Assembly (NCBI RefSeq): GCF_001636345.1
Contig: NZ_KV440945.1
Span: 3,367,354 to 3,431,353 of the forward strand
From: Cytobacillus gottheilii
GTDB lineage: Bacteria > Bacillota > Bacilli > Bacillales > Cytobacillaceae
DNA length: 64,000 nucleotides
Reading direction: 5' to 3'
Below the pieces are notes generated by a model. That model was not told where the DNA came from, searched no databases, and saw only the letters and a program-made list of their open reading frames with translations. The number at the start of each line of letters is the position of its first letter. Positions within the stretch are counted from its first letter, which is position 1. Of the stretch, positions 9,646 through 18,298 are shown piece by piece. The position numbers and the translations under genes are program-made.

Positions 9646-10121
9646 CAGTCACTTTCTGTTTTTAAAATTTTTAACTCTTTTACCATGGATTCAATCGCCC
9701 GAATGACACATAACACACAGCCAGCAGGAAAGCCGATTGTAAATACCCATTGTGACCACCCTAAAGCAGGCGTCATCTGATTCGTCATCATTTGAAACTG
9801 AACCATCATCGCTCCATAATAAGCACATAACGCAAACACAATGATAACGATCAATCCTGAAAACAGAACAAGTGCCCTTTTTAATGACTCATTCACTTTA
9901 TCAAATACGAGCGTAAAACCAAGGTGTGCCTTCTCTCTCACTCCTACAGCTGCTCCAACAAAAGTTAGCAGGACAAACAAATTAATCGTGATTTCTTCTG
10001 TAAAAGCGAGTGAATTGCCAAAAAAGTATCTTGAAATGACATTTAAGAAAGCAATTAAACACATGATGGATGCACTTAAGATTAAGACGCCATTTTCAAC
10101 CTTAGCCAGCAGTGTAGACAT
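9645..10121 (-). CDS. TRAP transporter small permease (DctQ)
   Basis: 158 residues from the ATG at 10121, which has a GGAT-type site (GAAGGATG) upstream. In-frame starts a few codons earlier are less well placed. Four membrane helices are visible, with the DctQ signature FTEEITINLFVLLTFVGAAVGVREKAHLG in the second half of the N-terminal domain. It couples the binding protein to the DctM channel. The gene sits between dctP and dctM, as is usual. Confidence 0.9.
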   Translation of the reverse strand: MSTLLAKVENGVLILSASIMCLIAFLNVISRYFFGNSLAFTEEITINLFVLLTFVGAAVGVREKAHLGFTLVFDKVNESLKRALVLFSGLIVIIVFALCAYYGAMMVQFQMMTNQMTPALGWSQWVFTIGFPAGCVLCVIRAIESMVKELKILKTESD

Positions 10122-10136
10122 GACTAACACATCCTT

Positions 10137-11156
10137 CTATTCATTTTCCTGGAAGGCTTTCAAAAGATCCTCTCCCCAGATAGACTCATATTGGTCATAA
10201 ATTGGCTGAGCTGCTTCTTTAAACTGATTAATTTCTTCCTCTGATGGGTAATACAATTGCATTCCAGCTTCTTCTAGGCTTTTAATTTGCTCTTCCTCAA
10301 GCTTTCTAGCTTCAGCAATCTGAAACTCGTTAGCATTAGCTGCTGCTGTCTGAATAATTTCCTGATCACTTTCACTTAAAGAATCAAATAACTTTTTATT
10401 CATTCCAAGAACGAGCGGATCGTAAGAATAATTCCACATTGTCATATAATCCTGTACTTCATTCAGCTTTGACGAATGAATAACGTCAATTGGATTTTCC
10501 TGCCCATCAATCGTTCCAGACTGCAGGGAAGTAAAGACTTCAGAGAATGTCATTGTAGAAGGGTTAGCGCCAAACTCAGTCCATAAATCTGTGTACATTT
10601 TAATTCCGGGAATTCTAACTTTTAATCCGGCTAAATCATCTGGTGAGGTAATTTCTTTCGTGCTGTTAGTTAATTGACGGAAACCGTTTTGCCCAAAGCC
10701 CAGAGGCTCGACTCCAAAATCTCTAAGAATCTTTTTAATCTCTTCACCGCCAGGTCCATTTAGCTTCTCATCCACTTCGTCCAGATCGCTGAATAAAAAT
10801 GGTGCACTTAACACGCCAAGCTTTTCATTCAGGATTGAATAGATGATCGTTGAATTGTATGTTAAATCAATTGTCCCCTTTGCCAATGACTCTACAGCCT
10901 TGCCGGAATCTCCGCCTGAAAGCTGTTCATTCGCAAAGATATCAATGGTAATCCGGCCATCTGTCTCAGCTTCTACTTCCTCTGCAAACTTTTCAGCCGC
11001 CTTATACCAGGTAGAGCTGTCACTTACCGTCACAGACATTTTTAAATTATGCTTATCATTACTGCTGCCTGCACTTGATTCACTTCCGCATCCGCTTAAA
11101 ATCAGCGAAAAGATAACGCTTAACAAAATAAATAAAAACCTCTTCTTATTTTTCAT
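10137..11156 (-). CDS. TRAP transporter substrate-binding lipoprotein (DctP)
   Basis: 339 residues. A lipoprotein signal peptide ends in LILSGC, with Cys 23 as the lipidation site, so the protein is tethered outside the membrane. The mature part has the DctP fold: the LKVRIPG arginine segment that contacts the substrate carboxylate (about residue 178) and TMTFSEVFTSLQSGTIDGQENP. The conserved Arg in LKVRIPG supports an organic-acid ligand. Its ATG overlaps the TGA of the upstream IclR gene (ATGA), and the ribosome site AGGAGG lies inside that gene. Confidence 0.92.
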   Translation of the reverse strand: MKNKKRFLFILLSVIFSLILSGCGSESSAGSSNDKHNLKMSVTVSDSSTWYKAAEKFAEEVEAETDGRITIDIFANEQLSGGDSGKAVESLAKGTIDLTYNSTIIYSILNEKLGVLSAPFLFSDLDEVDEKLNGPGGEEIKKILRDFGVEPLGFGQNGFRQLTNSTKEITSPDDLAGLKVRIPGIKMYTDLWTEFGANPSTMTFSEVFTSLQSGTIDGQENPIDVIHSSKLNEVQDYMTMWNYSYDPLVLGMNKKLFDSLSESDQEIIQTAAANANEFQIAEARKLEEEQIKSLEEAGMQLYYPSEEEINQFKEAAQPIYDQYESIWGEDLLKAFQENE

Positions 11157-11923
11157 TTCCCGATACTCCTCCTTGTTTTATAGCCTAATAGATTGGAAAT
11201 CTTGCCTGCTACAATCAACGATTCTGATACAGCAAACTCCACTTTCTCCGGAGTGAATCGATAAGAAACCCCCGCGATAGACAAAGATGCAACAATTTTT
11301 CCGGTGTGATCATAAATTGGGACAGCAATTCCCCGCAAATATTCCTCCCATTCTTCATGGTCCACCGCATAGCCTTGGCTTCTGATTTTCCTGATTTCTT
11401 CTCTGAAGACGTTTTGATCTGTAATCGTATTATCTGTTATTTTCGATAGCTTTTGCCTCAACAAGTAATCTTCCAGTTCCGTTTCACTTAACTGGGATAA
11501 ATAAAGCTTGCCGCTCGCTACACAATATAACGGTGCTGTTTTCCCTGAATCCACTACAATGCGCAGTGCGGAAGGGCTTTCAACTTTGCCTAAATAAAAG
11601 ACCGTATCATGGCGATAAGTAGAAATAATAGCGCTTTCATTTACTTTGACCGAAAGTTCTTCCAACTGATGTTTGACCATATCAAACAGTTTTAGTTCGA
11701 AAAATACTTTGGTGCCTAACGTTTGGAATTTGTAAGAAATTTGATAATCATCGTTTTCATTTTTTTCGATGTACTGAAGTGACTCTAAGGTGGAAACATA
11801 ACGGTGGATGGTTGCTTTGTTGCTTTTCATCAGGGTAATTAGGTCCATAAAACTTCGTGGATGCTCAACAATGAGTTCGAGCAGCTGAAATGCCTTTTCA
11901 ACCGCTTTGATATTTTGCTCGAT
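11153..11923 (-). CDS. IclR-family regulator, start unusual or frameshifted
   Basis: The helix-turn-helix reads AVEKAFQLLELIVEHPRSF, then MDLITLMKSNKATIHRYVSTL. It is followed by an effector domain with SGKLYLSQL and AVDHEEWEEYLRGIAVPI. The first conventional start (ATG at 11848) would cut the helix-turn-helix in half. Upstream, the frame stays open but holds no ATG, GTG or TTG before a stop. An ATC at 11923 follows a good GGGGGAG site. Alternatively, an ATG at 11951 would come into frame if one G were removed from the G5 run (11932-11936). A rare start, a frameshift or a sequence error are all possible. It is the first gene of the TRAP operon and probably its regulator. Confidence 0.8.
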   Translation of the reverse strand: MEQNIKAVEKAFQLLELIVEHPRSFMDLITLMKSNKATIHRYVSTLESLQYIEKNENDDYQISYKFQTLGTKVFFELKLFDMVKHQLEELSVKVNESAIISTYRHDTVFYLGKVESPSALRIVVDSGKTAPLYCVASGKLYLSQLSETELEDYLLRQKLSKITDNTITDQNVFREEIRKIRSQGYAVDHEEWEEYLRGIAVPIYDHTGKIVASLSIAGVSYRFTPEKVEFAVSESLIVAGKISNLLGYKTRRSIGK

Positions 11924-11974
11924 CTTTCGCTCCCCCTTTCCTGAAATGCATGAGGTGATTTCTGTTCAAAAAAT

Positions 11975-12024
11975 GAAACTCAAGTTTCGTTTTCATTATA
12001 TTTTCAAGTTAACAAAATAGTCAA
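11975..12024 (-). promoter_or_regulatory. Sigma-A promoter and palindromic operator of the iclR-TRAP operon
   Basis: On the minus strand TTGACT (12019-12024) and a perfect TATAAT (11995-12000) are separated by 18 bp. A perfect palindrome GAAACTTGAGTTTC (11975-11988) sits just downstream of the -10, where a bound IclR-type repressor would block transcription. The element is seen directly; the identity of the binding protein is inferred. Confidence 0.75.
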
Positions 12025-12164
12025 TATTTTTTAAATATAGTAACTATTCTTATTATTCCAGAAAAGTGATTTGGAATGTTTTTTTATCGACAATAAATGA
12101 GGACTTTACACCTAATATTGAATTCTTCGTTTTCATAATTAGTTGAGCAATAAGAGGTAATTGT

Positions 12165-12290
12165 TCCATTGCGCTGCGGACACTCGCTTTCCGAGGGGAG
12201 GAAGCTGAGCCTCCTCGGCACGCCTGCGGGGTCTCAGCCTTTCCTCTATTGCCCTCCGGAGTCGAGTGCCCTCCGCTTCATTCCACACGT
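12165..12290. repeat. Bacillaceae-type GC-rich intergenic repeat
   Basis: A block of about 125 bp, clearly richer in G+C than its AT-rich flanks, with CACTCGCTTTCCGAGG, CTGAGCCTCCTCGG, GCGGGGTCTCAG and GGAGTCGAGTGC segments that can fold on themselves. I recognise the general form from intergenic repeats dispersed in many Bacillus genomes. The rest of the 11.95-12.7 kb gap shows no gene. Confidence 0.7.
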
Positions 12291-12543
12291 TTTAAAAAGG
12301 TTATTTAGAGAATACAAGATAAAAACATAGCCACATTGAAATGACTCAAAGAAAAGGATTTTACTGAACAGATATTTCGACATTCCTTCTATACGCATTC
12401 AATAAAACATCCTCACAGTTACAATAATTATTATAGGAGTAAATATAAAAACTTAAATTTTTTTTCAAAATAAGAGATATATAGCAGTCTCAAAAACATA
12501 AAATGAGTCTCAAAATTGTAACTCTTTGTTTTTCAAATGCTGC

Positions 12544-12582
12544 TAAAATAAAAAAACATTTTGGCTTGTGTGCCAAAATGTT
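12544..12582 (-). terminator. Hairpin with T tract, second terminator after tcyP
   Basis: The perfect stem AACATTTTGGC/GCCAAAATGTT (12555-12582) is followed on the minus strand by TTTTTTTATTTT. Confidence 0.7.
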
Positions 12583-12673
12583 AGAAATAGCTTGCTGATT
12601 AGCAAGCCGATTTGTGAAAGCAGAATCTCCTTCCAATGCTGATAATTATACTCTTCGAAAACACCAGTAAAAT

Positions 12674-12704
12674 AACGCCCCAGATTAGGCTGGGACGTTT
12701 TTTG
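12674..12704 (-). terminator. Terminator directly after tcyP
   Basis: The stem AACGCCCCAG/CTGGGACGTT (one G-U) has a short loop and lies directly downstream of the tcyP stop. On the minus strand it is followed by ATTTTACT; on the plus strand by TTTT, so it could work both ways. Confidence 0.8.
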
Positions 12705-12709
12705 TCTTC

Positions 12710-14098
12710 TTATGCTTCTGCTTCAATTTTTGCATTCATATCGTTGTATGTGCTGCTGTCAATGTCACCAGTAATTCGGCTTGTAAGAATACCTGATGTC
12801 ATTGATCCGCTTACGTTGACAGCTGTACGGCCCATGTCGATAAGAGGCTCAACGGAAATAAGAAGACCCGCTAAAGCAACTGGCAAGTCTAGTGCTGAAA
12901 GAACGAGGATGGCTGCGAATGTTGCTCCGCCGCCGACGCCTGCTACACCAAACGAACATAGTGCCACGATCAGAATGACTGTAAAAATAAATCCAGGTGT
13001 AAATGGATCGATTCCAACTGTTGGCGCAATCATAATGGCAAGCATCGCTGGGTAAATTCCAGCACACCCATTTTGGCCGATTGATAATCCAAATGAGCCG
13101 GCAAAGTTGGCGACACCTTCAGAAACACCTAAAGATTTTTGAGTTTTAATGTTTAATGGAAGTGCACCAGCACTTGTTCTAGAAGTAAACGCAAATGTTA
13201 AAACTGGGAATGCCTTCTTTAGATAAGTCAATGGGTTTAAGCCCGCAAACGTGATTAACAATAAGTGAATAATAAACATAACCGCTAAAGCAACATATGA
13301 AGCAATCACAAACTTACCGAGACTGAGAATGGCATCAAAGTTACTTGTTGCAACCGTTCTAGTCATAATCGCAAGCACGCCATATGGAGTTAATCGGAGA
13401 ATCAGCGTAACTACTCGCATAATTACCGCATAGAACGCATCTACAATCTTAGCAAATAACTCTGCATGCTCAGGTGTTTTTCTTCTAACTCCTAAATAAG
13501 CAATTCCTAAAAAGGCTGCAAAGATAACAACACCAATTGTTGAAGTGGATCTTGCTCCAGTTAAATCAGAAAACGGGTTAGCCGGAAGCAATTCTAGAAT
13601 CTGCTGCGGCAGAGTATTTCCTTCCATTTCCACTGAACGTTCTTCCAGCATCGTTCCGCGTGCTGTCTCAGCATCACCTGCTGTAATTTGACCAGCTTCA
13701 AGTCCGAATCCAAAAGCAGATCCAATGCCGACTGCTGCAGCAACTGCTGTCGTTCCAACAAGCAATCCTAGGATCAGCACACTGATTTTCCCTATGTTAT
13801 TGGTCAGTTTTAATTTAGTAAAAGCAGCCAAAATGGAGATAAATACAAGCGGCATAACAATCATCTGCAGGAATTTTACATAACCATTCCCGACAATATT
13901 AAACCAGTCTGCACTTTGAGCAATAATATCTGAACCTGCTCCATAGGCGAATTGCAAAATAAAACCAAACAGAATTCCTAAACCTAAAGCGGTAAAAACT
14001 CTCTTTGAGAAAGAAACATGTTTCTTTTGCATGTAAAATAAAGCGAAAATAAGCAATAGCATAATAGCAATATTCAAAATTAATAAACCTGTCTCCAT
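12710..14098 (-). CDS. tcyP: L-cystine:sodium symporter TcyP
   Basis: 462 residues from the ATG at 14098, which follows AGGAGGTG. B. subtilis TcyP has 463. The ORF can be extended upstream, but without a ribosome site. It belongs to the sodium/dicarboxylate symporter family (DAACS), with the TcyP-type stretches MQKKHVSFSKRVFTALGLG near the N-terminus, GNGYVKFLQMIVMPLVF, FTSRTSAGALPLN (the serine-rich hairpin) and the ISVEPLIDMGRTAVNVSG motif of helix 8. It takes up cystine across the membrane. In B. subtilis, tcyP is controlled by CymR, but I did not identify a CymR site here. Confidence 0.9.
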   Translation of the reverse strand: METGLLILNIAIMLLLIFALFYMQKKHVSFSKRVFTALGLGILFGFILQFAYGAGSDIIAQSADWFNIVGNGYVKFLQMIVMPLVFISILAAFTKLKLTNNIGKISVLILGLLVGTTAVAAAVGIGSAFGFGLEAGQITAGDAETARGTMLEERSVEMEGNTLPQQILELLPANPFSDLTGARSTSTIGVVIFAAFLGIAYLGVRRKTPEHAELFAKIVDAFYAVIMRVVTLILRLTPYGVLAIMTRTVATSNFDAILSLGKFVIASYVALAVMFIIHLLLITFAGLNPLTYLKKAFPVLTFAFTSRTSAGALPLNIKTQKSLGVSEGVANFAGSFGLSIGQNGCAGIYPAMLAIMIAPTVGIDPFTPGFIFTVILIVALCSFGVAGVGGGATFAAILVLSALDLPVALAGLLISVEPLIDMGRTAVNVSGSMTSGILTSRITGDIDSSTYNDMNAKIEAEA

Positions 14099-14276
14099 CT
14101 TCACACCTCCTATTAATATGTACCTCAAATACTGATTAACTATAAAACATGTAATCTGATCAGTCAAGTCGGAATTATAAGAATGAGCAAATCAGTCAGC
14201 CAAAAAAACTGGACAAATTCGCTATAAACCCAACTTTACTGTATTGTATTAGCTGAAATGCAAATACATTCTCCTT

Positions 14277-15080
14277 TTATTCTGACATTCCTTTTGTCTT
14301 ATTCATACATGCTTCCATAGCAGATAGCACAGCCCCTTTGAATTGATTCTGCTCAAGCTCTGCTACTGCTTCGATCGTTGCTCCTCCTGGTGTACAAACC
14401 TGATCTTTTAACTGGCCCGGATGCATTCCTGTTTCCAATACCATTTTTGCTGCACCGAGAACAGCCTGTGCTGCCATTTTATAAGACTGGTCTCTAGACA
14501 AACCGCCTCTTACACCGCCATCAGCAAGTGCTTCAATGAACATATAAACATAAGCTGGAGAAGAACCGCTGATTGCAGGTACAGTGTCCATTAGGTTTTC
14601 TTCTATTTCTTCCACCTTGCCAAATGAAGAAAGCAGCTTTTTCACTTCTTCCGCTTCATCATCATTTACATATTCATTGCGTGTCATTGCTGTCATTCCT
14701 TCTCCAACCATGGATGGTGTGTTTGGCATAGTACGTATTGCCTTTACATTAAATCCAAATGCTTCTTGTACATAAGGCAATGTAATTCCTGCAGCCATTG
14801 TCACAATGATGGTTTCAGGTCGAATGACATCCTTCACTTCTTCAATAATACTTCCATGCAAATCCGGCTTGATGGCAAGAAATAGAATGTCTGACTGTGC
14901 AGCAACTTCTTTGTTCTCCTTCTCCATAATCCTATAAGTCTCTTGTACATGCTCTTTTGTCTTATGTGATTTTGCACTAAATAGGATTTGTTTGTGATCA
15001 GCACCGTCAGCTGACAGAATTCCACCTATTATGGCCTGTGCCATTTTGCCGCATCCTATAAAGCCAATTACTTTACTCAT
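14277..15080 (-). CDS. proC: Pyrroline-5-carboxylate reductase
   Basis: 267 residues. N-terminal Rossmann loop IGFIGCGKMAQAIIGG, then AIKP and RTMPNTPSMVGEG, and the C-terminal helix bundle signature SGSSPAYVYMFIEALADGGVRGGLSR with TPGGATIEAV. This is the full family length. It catalyses the last step of proline synthesis, the reduction of P5C with NAD(P)H. B. subtilis has several paralogues (proG, proH, proI) and I cannot tell which this corresponds to. A GGGGGAG ribosome site precedes the ATG. Confidence 0.92.
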   Translation of the reverse strand: MSKVIGFIGCGKMAQAIIGGILSADGADHKQILFSAKSHKTKEHVQETYRIMEKENKEVAAQSDILFLAIKPDLHGSIIEEVKDVIRPETIIVTMAAGITLPYVQEAFGFNVKAIRTMPNTPSMVGEGMTAMTRNEYVNDDEAEEVKKLLSSFGKVEEIEENLMDTVPAISGSSPAYVYMFIEALADGGVRGGLSRDQSYKMAAQAVLGAAKMVLETGMHPGQLKDQVCTPGGATIEAVAELEQNQFKGAVLSAMEACMNKTKGMSE

Positions 15081-15333
15081 TTAAAATCTCCCCCTCAGCT
15101 TTCATTTTCAAACATCTTTCAGCAAATTGTATAACGCTTCTACATATAGTGTTTTAAGGATCTTTATTTCATACTGGTTTGTCAAAAAATTGTCGATAAA
15201 AAAAACAGGCAGTTAGCTGGACTTTTTTAAAATATAAGTTTATTTTACTATAAACAGGAAATATTTCTTGTATAAGAATATTGCTGTTATTTATTTTACC
15301 CTTACTTTATAAACTCATAGAATGGATGGTGCG

Positions 15334-15537
15334 ATGATGACAAACAGCAAATTAAATAAATCCGAAAAGAAAAATGTAAACATTGGAACAAATGTATCAT
15401 TAAATGGGTTAGTGACTGCTGTTTTTGATAACATGGTCCACGTCCAAATCGGCGCTAAAATTGTAACCGTACAAATGAAGGATTTATTAAACGGTACAAT
15501 TCTTCAAACACAGCAGACAAAGACACCATCTCAATAA
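15334..15537 (+). CDS. Small hypothetical protein, 67 residues
   Basis: Start taken at the ATG at 15334, with GGATGGTG upstream acting as the ribosome site; an ATG at 15322 is an alternative. The protein has a polar, lysine-rich N-terminus and then a small beta-rich core (NIGTNVSLNGLVTAVFDNMVHVQIGAKIVTVQMKDLL) that looks like an SH3/KOW-type barrel as in the DUF2187 proteins. That comparison is tentative. It is followed by a good terminator. Confidence 0.6.
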   Translation: MMTNSKLNKSEKKNVNIGTNVSLNGLVTAVFDNMVHVQIGAKIVTVQMKDLLNGTILQTQQTKTPSQ

Positions 15538-15613
15538 GACTAACAGATTTACTTGTGAGGTGCTGAACGGTACAGCATAGACAGTCTCATGAGGTTACAA
15601 AATTGCATTATCA

Positions 15614-15645
15614 AAAGGCTTAGAGACTTCACTAAGCCTTTTTTT
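15614..15645 (+). terminator. Terminator after the small hypothetical gene
   Basis: Stem AAGGCTTAG/CTAAGCCTT with an eight-base loop and a run of T. Confidence 0.9.
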
Positions 15646-15680
15646 CATGGGTGCTGTTGTTTGGTTAGCTTTTGATGAAT

Positions 15681-15868
15681 ATAAGCGGAGAAATTTCCCT
15701 TATTTGAGAAAAAGCACTGAAAACAGCAAAAATAGAAGGAGAAATTCCGACTATTCCCCAAAATTATATGAAAATAACGGTTTTTTCTAAGCATAACCGG
15801 AAAATCTCCGCTTATTTACCCCAAAATGAGCTCCATTCTGCGTTTAACCGGAATTTCTCCGTTTATTT
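15681..15868. repeat. GGAGAAATTTCC-type intergenic repeats
   Basis: Four related elements occur in this gap: GCGGAGAAATTTCC (about 15685), AAGGAGAAATTCCG (about 15736) and, inverted, CCGGAAAATCTCCGCTTAT (about 15797) and CCGGAATTTCTCCGTTTAT (about 15848). The gap lies between convergent genes and no ORF explains it. Confidence 0.75.
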
Positions 15869-15936
15869 ATGAAGAGAGCTGCCTCATTATTTACGCTCCA
15901 ACTCAAAACTAGGGGAAGCATATCACTCCCCCCTTT

Positions 15937-16563
15937 TTACTGGCTCTTTTGAATGATCTCCAGGAAATGGTGCAGAATTCTCGCCGTTAATCCCCAAATC
16001 ACTTTATCGTCCCAATAATAAAAATACTCATCCATGGCCCGTGTTTGCCAGTCATAATTCTCTCCGCCTGCTATGGAAGAGAACGGAAAGCTGGCTTCAG
16101 GCTCCACCCGGAAATTCACTTTATATACCTTCGGCTTTAGCTCCTGCAGTTTTTGCAGGGGCACTGTAAAGACCTCTTCCACCTCAAGATGGTTAGGACT
16201 TAAGACAGTTGAAGTAAGATCAATAAAACCAGCATAAGGATAAATAATGGTACCAAAAGGAGAAATCATATAATCCAGCGGAAAAATATTAGTGATCGAG
16301 CTTTCCTCGATCCCCAGCTCTTCAGATGTTTCACGTATGGCTGTGTAAGCCTCATCTCGATCAGCAGAATCAGCTCTACCGCCCGGAAAACAAATTTCCC
16401 CAGGCTGCCTTCTCATTTTTAATGAGCGCACCTCAAATAAAATATGCAAACCATCCTCTTTTTTCACTAGTGGCAGCAGAACGGAATATTTATAGAATTT
16501 CTCACTGCCAAGAATAACAGGCGTTCTTTCTCGCAAATGATTTAGTATATCATTCATTTCCAT
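15937..16563 (-). CDS. Nudix hydrolase, CoA pyrophosphatase type
   Basis: 208 residues from the ATG at 16563, which follows GGAGGTGA. A start 45 bases further upstream lacks such a site. The Nudix box is GGRADSADRDEAYTAIRET followed by SEELG, fitting GX5EX7REUXEEXGU. The segment before it (RRQPGEICFPGG) is the UPF0035/CoA-pyrophosphatase motif. It probably hydrolyses CoA or acyl-CoA to phosphopantetheine and ADP, judging from family resemblance. Confidence 0.85.
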   Translation of the reverse strand: MEMNDILNHLRERTPVILGSEKFYKYSVLLPLVKKEDGLHILFEVRSLKMRRQPGEICFPGGRADSADRDEAYTAIRETSEELGIEESSITNIFPLDYMISPFGTIIYPYAGFIDLTSTVLSPNHLEVEEVFTVPLQKLQELKPKVYKVNFRVEPEASFPFSSIAGGENYDWQTRAMDEYFYYWDDKVIWGLTARILHHFLEIIQKSQ

Positions 16564-16662
16564 AATCTCACCTCCGCGATTGGAGTACCTGCATAATTGG
16601 ATATTCATTAAGTATAGTCATACTTTCATCACAGTAGCCATTCATCTGTTCGCAGTTAGCAA

Positions 16663-17622
16663 CTATTGTGCCTTACTCAATCGTTCAATGATTCCCATTG
16701 CGCTTACATCCATATCTAATTTTAATAAACGCAGAACCTCAGACTGTATTGAAACCTCTTTTTGTGCGATTTCATCCGTAACAAGCTCCAGCATTTTTTC
16801 AGACAGAAGATTTGTTTTTCCCGGGAAATCTATTTCAGGATTTTCCGTCATTACCCTTTTCCCTAATTCCATAAACTGCTGCAGCCAATAAGCTATTTGC
16901 TGGAACACATTTTGCGGATTTTCCGTCATACTATAATGACCAAAATAAATCCGTTCTGGTTTAAGCGCCTGCAAGCGCTCAGCAGAACGCAGCATATCTT
17001 CCTCATTAAATTGGCTTGGCGATGTTGATGGCAAATATAGCTCCAATCCTTTTTTCAAAAGCTGCGGGTAACATACACCAATTGTATCTCCAGTAAAAAT
17101 ACCATTACTGAGAGAATCGTGAATGGAAAAATGATGCTTTGCATGTCCTGGTGTATCGTAGAACGTAAGCGTTCTGCCATTGCCAATATCCAAAGTTTCT
17201 CCATCGTTTTTACTGATCAGCCTTTGTTCATCAATTGGTACAATTGGATCGAAAAGACGATCAAAGTCATCACCATAGACTGCCTTAGCTCCCTTAATTA
17301 AGCGTTCGGGGTCAGCTAAATGGCGCTTGCCGCGCGGATGCACATATACTGTGGCATTTGGGCAGTTCTGCAAAAAGAGACCCGTACCTCCGGCGTGATC
17401 CAAATGAATATGTGTTACAATGATATTTTTCACATCTTCTAACCCAATCCCTAATTCGTTTAACCCCTGCTTTAAAAATGGGATAGAAGGACTCGCACTT
17501 GTTTCAATAATTGTGATGTCCCCTCCAGTTAACACGTATGCTCCTGTTCTACCCCACTGGTTTAAGTCATTTAAGTCTATTATATAAACTCCCTTGCCTA
17601 AATCTGCTACACGCTGTTCCAA
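16663..17622 (-). CDS. Metallo-beta-lactamase fold hydrolase
   Basis: 319 residues. The metal-binding motif THIHLDHAGG is at about residue 70, further ligands are His in DTPGHAKHHFSIHD and Asp in FTGDTIG, and a late His is in YFGHYS. It resembles the YqjP-like group of B. subtilis, whose substrates are not established. An AGGAGG site precedes the ATG. The gap to the Nudix gene is 99 bp, so the two may be co-transcribed. Confidence 0.8.
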   Translation of the reverse strand: MEQRVADLGKGVYIIDLNDLNQWGRTGAYVLTGGDITIIETSASPSIPFLKQGLNELGIGLEDVKNIIVTHIHLDHAGGTGLFLQNCPNATVYVHPRGKRHLADPERLIKGAKAVYGDDFDRLFDPIVPIDEQRLISKNDGETLDIGNGRTLTFYDTPGHAKHHFSIHDSLSNGIFTGDTIGVCYPQLLKKGLELYLPSTSPSQFNEEDMLRSAERLQALKPERIYFGHYSMTENPQNVFQQIAYWLQQFMELGKRVMTENPEIDFPGKTNLLSEKMLELVTDEIAQKEVSIQSEVLRLLKLDMDVSAMGIIERLSKAQ

Positions 17623-17863
17623 TTATGACTCCTCCTTCTGTTTAAAACCTCTTCATTGCCTTTATTATATAGCAGTAATTTCCTGTAATAAAAACATCTG
17701 ATTCTGGGTAAATAAAAAATAAGTGGAGTTAGATTTATCAATACTATTTCACATTTCGACACAATACGACAAATACCGACAATTACCAGTAGAAATTTGT
17801 CGCTTTTTCAAGTATAGTTTACGTATAAGATTTGGTTGGTAAGCCATTGATCTTATTCCTATT

Positions 17864-17896
17864 CACAGAGTCACTTGGGCTCTGTGCTTTTTTTTT
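17864..17896 (+). terminator. Hairpin terminator upstream of yjfB (possible leader attenuator)
   Basis: The stem CACAGAG/CTCTGTG has a nine-base loop and is followed by nine or more T. It lies 59 bp before the yjfB start with no gene upstream on this strand, so it would end a short leader transcript rather than an mRNA. Confidence 0.65.
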
Positions 17897-17954
17897 GCAT
17901 TTTTTCCTTCATTTTTCTTCTCCCTTTCCGATACAAGAGAAAGGGGTGAAAATT

Positions 17955-18128
17955 TTGGATATCGCAGCATTATCTATGGCCTTAAGTCAATCATCCGCAT
18001 CCCAGTCAGCAGGCATTCTCTTAACCAAAAAGGCATTAGACACAGCTGAGTGCAACAGTGCCCAGCTGCTGAAAATGATTGAAGCCCCGCATCCAAATCT
18101 CGGCGGCACAATCGACGTAAAAGCATAA
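17955..18128 (+). CDS. yjfB: YjfB family protein
   Basis: 57 residues from a TTG start at 17955, which follows AAAGGGGTG at 7 nt. The protein MDIAALSMALSQSSASQSAG followed by LTKKALDTAECNSAQLLKMIE and a GGTIDVKA tail matches the small YjfB family, where B. subtilis YjfB ends in GQTIDVKA. The family is annotated as a putative motility protein and its action is unknown. A CCGATACA sequence about 20 bp upstream resembles a sigma-D -10 element, but I see no clear -35. Confidence 0.85.
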   Translation: MDIAALSMALSQSSASQSAGILLTKKALDTAECNSAQLLKMIEAPHPNLGGTIDVKA

Positions 18129-18138
18129 GAAGTTTTTG

Positions 18139-18169
18139 ACCATTCAATCGTCGGGTTGAATGGTTTTTA
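18139..18169 (+). terminator. Terminator after yjfB
   Basis: Stem ACCATTCAA/TTGAATGGT with T tract. Confidence 0.85.
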
Positions 18170-18298
18170 TTTGGATAGATGATTCCTGGTACAAAAAATA
18201 ACCGCTGGTCGTACAAAGTATTACAGTCTAATGAAACCAATTGACACCTTTTTCCGTATATTATTTAAAAATATGATCTTAACAAAAAGGATGTTTCG

